The notes under the pieces are model-generated. The model was given only the letters and a program-made list of their open reading frames with translations. It ran no database searches and had not been told where the DNA came from. A DNA stretch of 29,646 nucleotides from an uncultured Nocardioides sp. (lineage in GTDB: Bacteria > Actinomycetota > Actinomycetes > Propionibacteriales > Nocardioidaceae), in contig NZ_CAMPGZ010000020.1 in assembly GCF_946885725.1 (NCBI RefSeq), positions 1 to 29,646 of the forward strand. The letters run 5' to 3'. The first letter of the stretch is position 1, and every line of letters begins with the position of its first letter. Positions 1 to 9,020 of this stretch are shown in pieces. A program made the translations under genes and the position numbers.

Positions 1-921
1 CGCCGCCTCGACGGCGGCCCGACCGCGCCGCTCAAGCTGGCCAGCGGCTGCGACCGGCGCTGCTCCTTCTGCGCGATCCCGTCGTTCCGCGGCTCGTTCG
101 TGTCGCGCCGCCCCTCCGATGTGCTCGGGGAGGCGCGCTGGCTCGCGCAGCAGGGCGTCAAGGAGCTGTTCCTGGTCAGCGAGAACTCCACCTCCTACGG
201 CAAGGACCTCGGCGACCTGCGGCTGCTCGAGACGATGCTGCCCGAGCTGGCCGCCGTCGACGGCGTCGAGCGGGTGCGCGTGTCCTACCTGCAGCCGGCC
301 GAGACCCGCGCCGGGCTGGTCACGGCGATCGCGAGCACGCCCGGCGTCACGCCGTACTTCGACCTGTCCTTCCAGCACGCCTCCGCCGCCGTGCTCCGGC
401 GGATGCGCCGCTTCGGCGACCCCGACAGCTTCCTCGCACTGCTCGACCAGGTGCGGCAGCAGGCGCCGCTCGCGGGCGTCCGCTCCAACGTGATCGTCGG
501 CTTCCCCGGCGAGACCGAGGACGACCTGCAGACACTGTGCGACTTCCTGGTCGCCGCGCGCATGGACGTCGTCGGCGTCTTCGGCTACTCCGACGAGGAC
601 GGCACCGAGGCCGCGACGTACGACGGCAAGCACGACGAGGACGAGGTGCGCGAGCGCACCGAGCACGTGATCCGCCTGGTCGAGGAGCTCACCGCGCAGC
701 GCGCGCAGGAGCGCGTCGGTGAGACCGTCGAGGTGCTCGTCGAGTCCGTCGAGTCCCTCGAGGCCGGCGAGGCCGGCGAGGTGGTCGGCCGGGCCGCGCA
801 CCAGGGGCCCGAGGTCGACGGCTGCACGTACCTGACCGACACCGAGGCGGATGTCGGTGACCTCGTGCGCGCGGTGGTCGTCGACTCCGACGGGGTCGAC
901 CTGATCGCACGGGAGGCGTGA
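1..921 (+). CDS. rimO: RimO, ribosomal protein S12 methylthiotransferase (5' end outside window)
   Basis: Frame 1 is open from the first base to the TGA at 919-921, so the gene enters from the left and the visible 306 residues lack the N-terminal methylthiotransferase domain. The radical-SAM cluster motif CxxxCxxC is seen at visible residues 17, 21 and 24 (bases 49-72) in the context [13 protein letters not shown]. It is followed by the typical SFQHAS and GFPGETEDD segments and ends in a TRAM-like RNA-binding domain (about residues 230-305). RimO adds a methylthio group to the conserved aspartate of ribosomal protein S12, using two 4Fe-4S clusters and SAM. MiaB is the main alternative, but the [12 protein letters not shown] segment and the position before pgsA favour RimO. 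The stop overlaps the pgsA start (GTGA), so the two are probably co-transcribed. Confidence 0.9.
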   Translation, partial: RRLDGGPTAPLKLASGCDRRCSFCAIPSFRGSFVSRRPSDVLGEARWLAQQGVKELFLVSENSTSYGKDLGDLRLLETMLPELAAVDGVERVRVSYLQPAETRAGLVTAIASTPGVTPYFDLSFQHASAAVLRRMRRFGDPDSFLALLDQVRQQAPLAGVRSNVIVGFPGETEDDLQTLCDFLVAARMDVVGVFGYSDEDGTEAATYDGKHDEDEVRERTEHVIRLVEELTAQRAQERVGETVEVLVESVESLEAGEAGEVVGRAAHQGPEVDGCTYLTDTEADVGDLVRAVVVDSDGVDLIAREA

Positions 922-1547
922 GCCCGATGTCGACCCCCGAGCCGGGCCACGGCACGACCAACTGGAACGTCCCCAACGCCCTGACCACGCTGCGCATCCT
1001 GATGGTGCCGTTCTTCGGCTGGGCGCTGCTCGTCGACGGCGGCGAGTCCGTCACGTGGCGGATCGTCGCGTTCGCGATCTTCCTCGCCGCGATGATCACC
1101 GACAAGGTCGACGGCGACATCGCCCGCAAGCACAACCTGATCACCAACTTCGGCAAGATCGCCGACCCGATCGCCGACAAGGCGCTCACCGGCATGGCGT
1201 TCGTCGGGCTGTCGCTGATCGGCGAGCTGTGGTGGTGGGTGACCATCGTCGTGCTGCTGCGCGAGTGGAGCGTCACGCTTCTCCGGCTGTCGATCATGAA
1301 GCACGTCGTGCTCGCCGCGAACAAGTCCGGCAAGCTCAAGACGGTCCTGCAGACCGTCGCGCTCTGCGGCTTCATCCTGCCGCTGCTGATCCTCGAGCCC
1401 CCGCTCGACGTACCCGGCCAGATCCTCTGGTACGTCGCCGCCGTCCTCATGGCCGCCGCCGTCGCGATGACGATCTGGTCGGGCTACGAGTTCTTCCGCG
1501 ACGCCCGTCGCCAGCACCGCGAGGCGACAACCCCGATCCGTCCGTAA
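918..1547 (+). CDS. pgsA: CDP-diacylglycerol--glycerol-3-phosphate 3-phosphatidyltransferase
   Basis: A membrane enzyme of 209 aa that makes phosphatidylglycerophosphate, the committed step to phosphatidylglycerol and cardiolipin. The full CDP-alcohol phosphatidyltransferase signature DxxDGxxAR-x8-GxxxDxxxD is present at D62, D65, G66, A69, R70, G79, D83 and D87. The N-terminal [11 protein letters not shown] is the usual PgsA opening, and hydrophobic stretches suggest about five or six membrane segments. The GTG at 918 overlaps the rimO stop; an in-frame ATG at 927 is an alternative only three codons in. In many actinobacteria pgsA is followed directly by cinA and clgR; here three unrelated genes lie between. 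The last codons take part in a tandem repeat that continues into the downstream hairpin. Confidence 0.95.
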   Translation: MSPMSTPEPGHGTTNWNVPNALTTLRILMVPFFGWALLVDGGESVTWRIVAFAIFLAAMITDKVDGDIARKHNLITNFGKIADPIADKALTGMAFVGLSLIGELWWWVTIVVLLREWSVTLLRLSIMKHVVLAANKSGKLKTVLQTVALCGFILPLLILEPPLDVPGQILWYVAAVLMAAAVAMTIWSGYEFFRDARRQHREATTPIRP

Positions 1548-1609
1548 CCCCGATTCGTCCGCAGAACTGCGTCCGGTGCACGCGGAGGCGTTGCGGACGA
1601 GTCGGGGTT
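1529..1609. repeat. Tandem and inverted repeat; probable bidirectional terminator after pgsA
   Basis: A 17-bp unit occurs twice in tandem at 1529-1545 and 1546-1562 with two mismatches; the first copy overlaps the pgsA stop. The second copy, read as the 18-mer 1546-1563 (AACCCCGATTCGTCCGCA), is repeated in inverted orientation at 1592-1609, differing only by one position that would be a G-U pair in RNA. The predicted stem is 18 bp with a 28-nt loop. It lies between convergent genes, so it could end transcription from both sides, although there is no T-run after either arm. Confidence 0.6.
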
Positions 1610-1613
1610 CCGG

Positions 1614-2219
1614 TCAGCCCTTGCGGATCTTGCGCGACCAGGTGCCGACGTCGGGTACGTCGGGGTGCTGGGCGTCGTCGATGTACACCAGGTTCGGGTC
1701 GTCGTGGATCGACGCGGCCTCCAGCGCCACCTGCACCCAGCGCGGCTCCTTGAGGCACTCGCGGTCCAGTGAGACCTTCATGACGTCGGCGTCGTAGTTG
1801 ATCGAGTGCCGCAACGATCCGCAGTCGAGCTCCTTGCCGTTCCAGGTCTCCAGCGCGGCCTCACCGCGCCAGGACGCCGGGCCTGCCACCACGGGCAGGT
1901 TGAAGCGCTTGCCGTCCGAGGTGCGCAGGTGGAGCAGCGCCACGAATGCCTGACCGGTGCGATCGAGGTCGGTGTAGCGGAACGTCGCCTTCACCCGCTT
2001 GTTGCGGTGGTCGACGGTGGTCGACGTGACGTCGGTGTTGACCACGTCGCCGACGAGCACGGTCGAGCCGTCGGGCTGGAAGGCGTGGACGTCGGAGGCG
2101 TTGTCGGCGTACGACAGCTCCTGGGCGTGCGCGACGCCGGTGCCGGCGACCGCGAGGGTGGTGGTGACGGCGGCGACCAGCGTCGTGATGGTCGCGAGCC
2201 GCGGGATGGGGTGGACCAT
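1614..2219 (-). CDS. Small secreted protein of unknown function
   Basis: A 201-aa protein with a Sec-type signal peptide: a short positive start, a hydrophobic stretch of about residues 8-30, and a likely signal peptidase site after AHA at about residue 32. The mature part has no motif I recognise. It reads like a beta-rich extracellular domain with alternating polar and hydrophobic strands, and has two cysteines (in ELDCGS and DRECLK) that could form a disulfide. GGGGG lies 5 nt before the ATG. It is convergent with pgsA and divergent from the secreted nuclease gene; both proteins of the divergent pair are exported. The GC-rich codon use matches the neighbours. I would call it hypothetical; a real gene is supported by the signal peptide and intact reading frame. 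Confidence 0.75.
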   Translation of the reverse strand: MVHPIPRLATITTLVAAVTTTLAVAGTGVAHAQELSYADNASDVHAFQPDGSTVLVGDVVNTDVTSTTVDHRNKRVKATFRYTDLDRTGQAFVALLHLRTSDGKRFNLPVVAGPASWRGEAALETWNGKELDCGSLRHSINYDADVMKVSLDRECLKEPRWVQVALEAASIHDDPNLVYIDDAQHPDVPDVGTWSRKIRKG

Positions 2220-2464
2220 GAGAGCCCCCGTTGGTGACGGACGTCCGACGGACGTCCTGATACGCGCACGCTAGGCGCGTCGTACGGCTCGCGCGGGACA
2301 ACGGGGATGTCTGCGCATTCGTCCCTTTCGGCCCCCGGCGCGAACCTCCCCTTTGCGCCGTATGTCACGCCGGCGGCTTCGCCAACTCGTTACCTTCCGC
2401 TACTCGCCGAGACGGCTTCGTCCACTTATGGTGGGCCATCGCCTATCTCGGGAGGGGACCCCCT
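2220..2464. promoter_or_regulatory. Divergent promoter region with a tandem 11-bp repeat
   Basis: This 245-nt gap separates two divergent genes for exported proteins. An 11-bp unit GACGGACGTCC is repeated head to tail at 2236-2246 and 2247-2257, each copy containing the palindrome GGACGTCC, so two identical palindromes sit one helical turn apart about 20-40 nt upstream of the start of the minus-strand gene. That spacing suits a cooperative DNA-binding protein. On the plus side a possible -10 box TATGGT lies at 2427-2432 without a convincing -35. GGAGGGG at 2451-2457 is a good ribosome binding site for the GTG at 2465. No small ORF here looks real. Confidence 0.4.
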
Positions 2465-5143
<2,679 letters not shown>

Positions 5144-5185
5144 CGTCGTCCTGGGCCAGGAGCAGCAGGGGAGCGGGTCGCCGGG

Positions 5186-6961
5186 TCAGCCGGCGGCCCG
5201 CTCCAGCTTGATCGCCGCGCTCACCAGCGCGAGGTGCGAGAAGGCCTGCGGGAAGTTGCCGGCGAACCGCCGGTTGACCGGGTCGTACTCCTCGGGAAGC
5301 AGGCCGAGGTCGTTGCGGACCGCCAGCAGCCGGTCCATCAGCTCCCGCGCTTCGTCCACCCGACCGGCCTCGGCGTACGCGGACACCAGCCAGAACGAGC
5401 AGGCCAGGAACGGGTGCTCGTCGCCGCGCAGGCCGTCGACGCCGGTCTCGGTGCGGTAGCGCAGCACGAAACCGTGCTCGACCAGGTCCTCCTCGACCGC
5501 CTTGATCGTGCCGAGCACCCGCGGGTCGTCGCCCGGGAGGAAGCCGACCGTCGGGATCACCAGCAGGGCGGCGTCGACCGCGTCGGTGTCGTAGGCCTGC
5601 GTGAACGTGCCGCGCTTCTCGTCGTACCCCTGGGACAGCACCTCCGCGCGCACCTTGTCGCGCAGGTCGCGCCACTTGTCGACCGGACCCGGTAGGCCGT
5701 GCTCCTCGACCGCGCGAACGGCCCGGTCGAACGCGACCCAGACCATGACGCGCGAGTGGACGAAGTGCCGCCTCGGACCGCGCACCTCCCACAGGCCGTG
5801 GTCGGGCTCGTCCCAGTGCTCGGCGAGGTCGTCGACGAGCGCCCGCTGCAGCGCCCAGGAGTCGTCGCTCTCTTCGAGGCCGACCTCGCGGGCCTGCTGC
5901 AGCGCCGCCATCACCTCGCCGAGCACGTCGGTCTGCTTCTGGTGCACGGCGGCGTTGCCGATCCGGACCGGCCGCGAGCCGGCGTACCCGGGCAGGTGGT
6001 CGAGCTCGCGCTCGGGCATGTCCCGGCCGCCGTCGACCTTGTACATCACCTGCAGGTCGGCCGGGTCACCCGCGACCGCCCGGAGCAGCCAGTCCCGCCA
6101 GAGCCGGGCCTCGTCGCGGTAGCCGCAGGCCAGGAACGCCTCCAGCGTGAGCGCGGCGTCACGCAGCCAGCAGTAGCGGTAGTCCCAGTTGCGCTCACCG
6201 CCGAAGTCCTCCGGCAGCGACGTCGTCGGCGCGGCCACGATGCCGCCGGTGCCCCCGTGCGTCAACAGCCGCAGCGTGAGCAGCGAGCGCAGCACCGCCT
6301 CGCGGTAGGGGCCGTGGTACGAGCACCGCGCCGCCCACCGCTCGCTCGCCTCCTGGGTGTGCGTGAGCCGGCCGGTGATCTCCAGCGGCCGCGGCATCGC
6401 GTGGTGCGAGGGCACCCAGGTCGTGGTGAAGAACTCCTCCTGCCCCGCGGCGACGTCGAACTCGTCGACGTGCACGTGGTCGCCGGCGTGCGGCAGCCGG
6501 CTGCCCCGCAGGATCAGCCGGTCCGGCCCGGCCACCGCGTTGATCACCTGGTGCCCGTGGCTGTCGGCGCGGTGCACCCACGGCCGGATCCGGCCGTACT
6601 CGAAGCGGACCCGCCACTCGTGCCGCATCGTCACCGTGCCCTGGAGCCCGATGACCTGCCGCACCAGGTCGGCGCGGCCGTCGTTGATCGGCATCGCGTC
6701 GACGACCTTCACCTTGCCGGTCGGCGTCGTGTACGTCGTCTCCAGCACCGCCGAGTGGCCGATGTAGCGACGCTCGCAGGTGTACTCGTCCTTCGGCCCG
6801 ATCAGCCAGCGGCCGTGCGTCTCGTCGCCCAGCAACGCCGCGAAGCACGCGGGGGAGTCGAACCGGGGCAGGCACAGCCAGTCGACGGAGCCGTCCCGGC
6901 CGATGAGCGCGGCCGTGCCCGTGTCGCCCACCACGGCGTAGTCCTCGATCGGCAGCGGCAT
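5186..6961 (-). CDS. Family 15 glycoside hydrolase (glucoamylase/trehalase-like)
   Basis: A 591-aa cytosolic enzyme (no signal peptide). The N-terminal PIEDYAVVGDTGTAALI opening is typical of bacterial GH15 proteins with a trehalase-like N-terminal domain (about 1-230); the rest is the alpha/alpha-barrel. Visible motifs are NWDYRYCWLRDA (258-269), DHGLWE with the probable general acid Glu392, and LLPEEYDP with the probable base Glu557 or Glu558. Characterised mycobacterial relatives cleave trehalose; others act on isomaltose or dextrins, so the substrate is open. A start at 7162 would be 67 codons longer but would run through the opposing pncC gene. I chose the ATG at 6961 because a TAGGTT box lies 7 nt before it and the family sequence begins there. 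Convergent with the nuclease gene, 42 nt apart. Confidence 0.9.
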   Translation of the reverse strand: MPLPIEDYAVVGDTGTAALIGRDGSVDWLCLPRFDSPACFAALLGDETHGRWLIGPKDEYTCERRYIGHSAVLETTYTTPTGKVKVVDAMPINDGRADLVRQVIGLQGTVTMRHEWRVRFEYGRIRPWVHRADSHGHQVINAVAGPDRLILRGSRLPHAGDHVHVDEFDVAAGQEEFFTTTWVPSHHAMPRPLEITGRLTHTQEASERWAARCSYHGPYREAVLRSLLTLRLLTHGGTGGIVAAPTTSLPEDFGGERNWDYRYCWLRDAALTLEAFLACGYRDEARLWRDWLLRAVAGDPADLQVMYKVDGGRDMPERELDHLPGYAGSRPVRIGNAAVHQKQTDVLGEVMAALQQAREVGLEESDDSWALQRALVDDLAEHWDEPDHGLWEVRGPRRHFVHSRVMVWVAFDRAVRAVEEHGLPGPVDKWRDLRDKVRAEVLSQGYDEKRGTFTQAYDTDAVDAALLVIPTVGFLPGDDPRVLGTIKAVEEDLVEHGFVLRYRTETGVDGLRGDEHPFLACSFWLVSAYAEAGRVDEARELMDRLLAVRNDLGLLPEEYDPVNRRFAGNFPQAFSHLALVSAAIKLERAAG

Positions 6962-7025
6962 GCTCCCGAACCTACCCATCGGTCGGTACGGCGTACCGGC
7001 GCACGCCGTGGGTACTCTGCCCGGC
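6962..7025. promoter_or_regulatory. Divergent leaderless promoters for the GH15 and pncC genes
   Basis: On the minus strand TAGGTT (plus-strand AACCTA, 6969-6974) ends 7 nt before the GH15 ATG. On the plus strand TACTCT (7013-7018) ends 7 nt before the GTG at 7026. Both fit a -10 box placed so that transcription begins at or next to the start codon. Neither has a good -35 hexamer. The two -10 boxes are only about 38 bp apart, so RNA polymerase could hardly occupy both at once. Confidence 0.6.
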
Positions 7026-7538
7026 GTGATGACCGACCTGGGAGCCCACGTCCACGCCGAGCTCGTGCGCCGGGGCCAGACCATCGCCTGCGCCGAGTCG
7101 ATCACCGGAGGAGCCGTCGCCGACGCGCTGTCCGCCGCCCCCGGTGCCAGCGAGACGTTCATCGGCGGGGTGGTCTCCTACGCCACCCGCGTCAAGACCG
7201 ACCTGCTGAAGGTGCCGGAGTCGGTCGTCGAGGAGCACGGGGTCGTCTCGGCGCCGTGCGCGGAGGCCATGGCCGAGGGCGTCCGCGAGCTGCTCGGCAC
7301 CGACTGGGGCGTCAGCACCACCGGCGTCGCCGGGCCGACCACCCAGGAGGGCAAGCCCGTCGGCCGGGTGTACGTCGGGATCGCCGGACCGGCCGGCACC
7401 ACCAACCACGAGCTGCAGCTCGACGGCGACCGGCCCACGATCCGCGCCGCCGCGGTCCGCGAGGCGGTCGAGGCCGTGCTGAACCAGCTCCAGCGCGGCG
7501 CCGCACCGGACCAGGTGGAGCTGACCGAACCGGGCTGA
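7026..7538 (+). CDS. pncC: Nicotinamide-nucleotide amidase PncC (CinA C-terminal domain only)
   Basis: A 170-aa protein matching the stand-alone C-terminal domain of CinA, which deamidates nicotinamide mononucleotide to nicotinate mononucleotide in pyridine-nucleotide recycling. The signature CAESITGG with the probable catalytic Ser25 is near the N-terminus, followed by GGVVSYATRVK and TTGVAGPTTQ. The COG1058 N-terminal half of full CinA is absent; this is common in actinobacteria and not a truncation. The predicted leaderless start favours GTG 7026; ATG 7029 is the next codon and gives almost the same protein. In actinobacteria this gene usually sits between pgsA and clgR, and here it keeps its place next to clgR. 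Confidence 0.92.
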   Translation: MMTDLGAHVHAELVRRGQTIACAESITGGAVADALSAAPGASETFIGGVVSYATRVKTDLLKVPESVVEEHGVVSAPCAEAMAEGVRELLGTDWGVSTTGVAGPTTQEGKPVGRVYVGIAGPAGTTNHELQLDGDRPTIRAAAVREAVEAVLNQLQRGAAPDQVELTEPG

Positions 7539-7583
7539 CCGGGCTGATCCAGCCGAGGGCCGACGTTTGTCGGCGTTGCCGCC

Positions 7584-7610
7584 CGGGAAGTTTTCCCGAG
7601 CCGGTAGCGT
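7584..7610 (+). promoter_or_regulatory. clgR promoter with inverted repeat over the -35 region
   Basis: A -10 box TAGCGT lies at 7605-7610. With a 17-nt spacer the -35 hexamer would be CCCGGG, far from consensus, and this position is covered by an inverted repeat CGGGAA-GTT-TTCCCG (7584-7598). A poor -35 overlapped by a dyad fits a promoter controlled by a bound factor, possibly the regulator itself. The inferred leader is about 65 nt. Confidence 0.4.
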
Positions 7611-7681
7611 TGGCCTACACGTAACCGGACTGCACAGCCGGCTACCGAACGACCACCCACCAAGCAGCGAAGGAGCAGAAC

Positions 7682-8041
7682 ATGGTCCTCTTCCGACGCC
7701 TGCTCGGTGAGGTGCTCCGCTCGCAGCGGATGCGGCAAGGGCGCACGCTTCGCGAGGTCTCCGCCGAGGCTCGCGTGAGCCTGGGCTACATCTCCGAGAT
7801 CGAGCGCGGCCAGAAGGAAGCGTCCTCCGAGCTGCTTGCGTCGTTGTGCGCGGCCCTCGACGTACCCCTCTCCGAGGTGCTCTCCGAGGTCAGCGACGCC
7901 GTCGCCCTCGAGGAAGCCGCCCTCGCGATGCAGCTCGAGTCGATCGAGTCCGGCATCGACACCAGCTCGCTCGAGACCCGCGGTGCTGGCGAGCCGGGCT
8001 CCGGCCCGCGCTCCGGCGACGTGGTCGCCTCCGCCGCCTGA
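7682..8041 (+). CDS. clgR: XRE-family regulator, ClgR-like
   Basis: A 119-aa protein with an N-terminal Cro/C1-type helix-turn-helix (about residues 8-62: [20 protein letters not shown] then [10 protein letters not shown]). The acidic middle part and a Ser/Gly-rich tail are low complexity. Sequence and position beside pncC match ClgR of actinobacteria, which activates clp protease genes and, in corynebacteria, some DNA-repair genes, and is itself a Clp substrate with a C-terminal degradation signal. The C-terminus here ends in VVASAA; a final Ala-Ala fits ClpP recognition, which is inference. GAAGGAG at 7669-7675 lies 6 nt before the ATG and fixes the start. Confidence 0.85.
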   Translation: MVLFRRLLGEVLRSQRMRQGRTLREVSAEARVSLGYISEIERGQKEASSELLASLCAALDVPLSEVLSEVSDAVALEEAALAMQLESIESGIDTSSLETRGAGEPGSGPRSGDVVASAA

Positions 8042-8223
8042 CCCTGGCAGAGCTTCTCGCCGAGTCGGCGCATGTTGTCCTCACCGCACGGCCGAGTCGG
8101 CTCGTCTCGCCCATCCCTCCACAGGGCCAGGGGCAAGACGCGCCGACTCGCCACAGTCGTGAGGGCGGCACGCGCCGGGTCGGCGGGTTGGTGCGGGAGG
8201 TTCGGGCCGGGTCGGCGGGGAAC
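8042..8223. repeat. Repeat-rich convergent intergenic region between clgR and nei2
   Basis: The 182 nt hold several repeats. The 11-mer GCCGAGTCGGC occurs at 8059-8069 and 8091-8101. A 20-nt arm at 8093-8112 and its imperfect inverse at 8131-8150 (18 of 20 positions pair) form a long stem around an 18-nt loop. A 14-mer GCCGGGTCGGCGGG occurs at 8174-8187 and again at 8206-8219, just before the nei2 stop. The stem may act as a bidirectional terminator between the convergent genes; the other repeats are unexplained. No T-run follows. Confidence 0.6.
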
Positions 8224-9018
8224 TTAGGTTTCGGGCTGGCAGCGCGGGCACCAGTACGTCGCCCGCTCCTGGCCCTCGCGGCCGAGCATGTCGACGCGGA
8301 TCCGGGTGCCGCAGCGGCGGCAGGGCTGCTTGTCGCGGCGGTACACCCAGGTCTGCCGGCCCTTGCGGGTGTCGCCGGTGGTGGTCTGCTCCACCCGGTC
8401 CTTGTTGGCCTCGAGCACCGCGTGCGCGCGGCGCACCAGCCGGTCGAGCGACGTGAGGGTTGCCGCGTCGGCCACCGTGCGCCACGGGTGCACCCCGGCC
8501 AGGAAGCACAGCTCGGACTTGTAGAGGTTGCCGATGCCGGCGAGGTTGCGCTGGTCGAGGATCGCGTCCGCGATGGTGCGGTCGGGCTGCGCCAAGATGC
8601 GGCGTACCGCCTCCTCGGGATCCCAGTCGGGCCCGAGCAGGTCGGGTCCCAGGTGACCGACGGCCTGGTCCTCGGCCTCGCGAGGCAGCACGTCGACGAT
8701 GCCGAGGGCGAAGCCGACCCCGGTCCACGGCTCGGTCTCGAGGACCACGCGCGCCTCGTGGGCCGGACGTCGCCACCGGCTGCCCGGCTTGTAGAGGTGC
8801 CAGGAGCCCTCCATCTTCAGGTGGGTGTGCAGCGTGTGGCTGTCGCCGATCCTGGTGAGCAGGTGCTTGCCGCGCGAGATCGTCTCGACCACCGGCTGCC
8901 CCGAGAGGTCGAGCGTCGCGTAGGCGGGCACACGGAAGTCGGTCCGCGTCAGCACGTGTCCGGACAGGGCCTGGTGCAGGTGCTTGGCGGTCCGCCAGAC
9001 GGTGTCTCCCTCGGGCAC
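8224..9018 (-). CDS. nei2: DNA glycosylase/AP lyase of the Fpg/Nei family (Nei2, endonuclease VIII type)
   Basis: A 264-aa base-excision-repair enzyme that removes oxidised bases and nicks at abasic sites. After removal of the initiator Met the protein begins Pro-Glu-Gly-Asp, with the catalytic Pro and Glu of the family; Lys51 in RGKHLL is the conserved beta-clamp lysine. The helix-two-turn-helix segment QRNLAGIGNLYKSE is at 157-170 and a zinc finger has Cys at 233, 236, 257 and 260. The GTG at 9018 is fixed by PEGDTVWRTA following directly. It starts 2 nt after the lhr stop, so the pair is almost certainly one transcript; the same lhr-nei adjacency is known in Mycobacterium tuberculosis. Confidence 0.92.
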   Translation of the reverse strand: MPEGDTVWRTAKHLHQALSGHVLTRTDFRVPAYATLDLSGQPVVETISRGKHLLTRIGDSHTLHTHLKMEGSWHLYKPGSRWRRPAHEARVVLETEPWTGVGFALGIVDVLPREAEDQAVGHLGPDLLGPDWDPEEAVRRILAQPDRTIADAILDQRNLAGIGNLYKSELCFLAGVHPWRTVADAATLTSLDRLVRRAHAVLEANKDRVEQTTTGDTRKGRQTWVYRRDKQPCRRCGTRIRVDMLGREGQERATYWCPRCQPET

Positions 9019-9020
9019 GC

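Noticed and set aside
5144..5185. Dyad TCCTGG-G-CCAGGA (5149-5161) as a terminator
   Set aside because: Only about 4-6 bp with almost no loop and no T-run; too weak to list as a feature, although it lies between convergent genes.
6962..7162. Extension of the GH15 protein to a start at 7162
   Set aside because: It would overlap pncC by 137 bp on the opposite strand, lacks family similarity and is separated from the real start by a -10 box.
7567..7589. TTGTCGGCG upstream of clgR as a PafBC-type promoter
   Set aside because: The 8-nt spacing leads to CGGGAA, not TAnnnT, so the pattern fails at the -10 box.
5699..7624. A 641-codon plus-strand open frame opposite the GH15 gene and pncC
   Set aside because: Shadow of two genes with clear family motifs; low-complexity Arg/Val/Pro composition.
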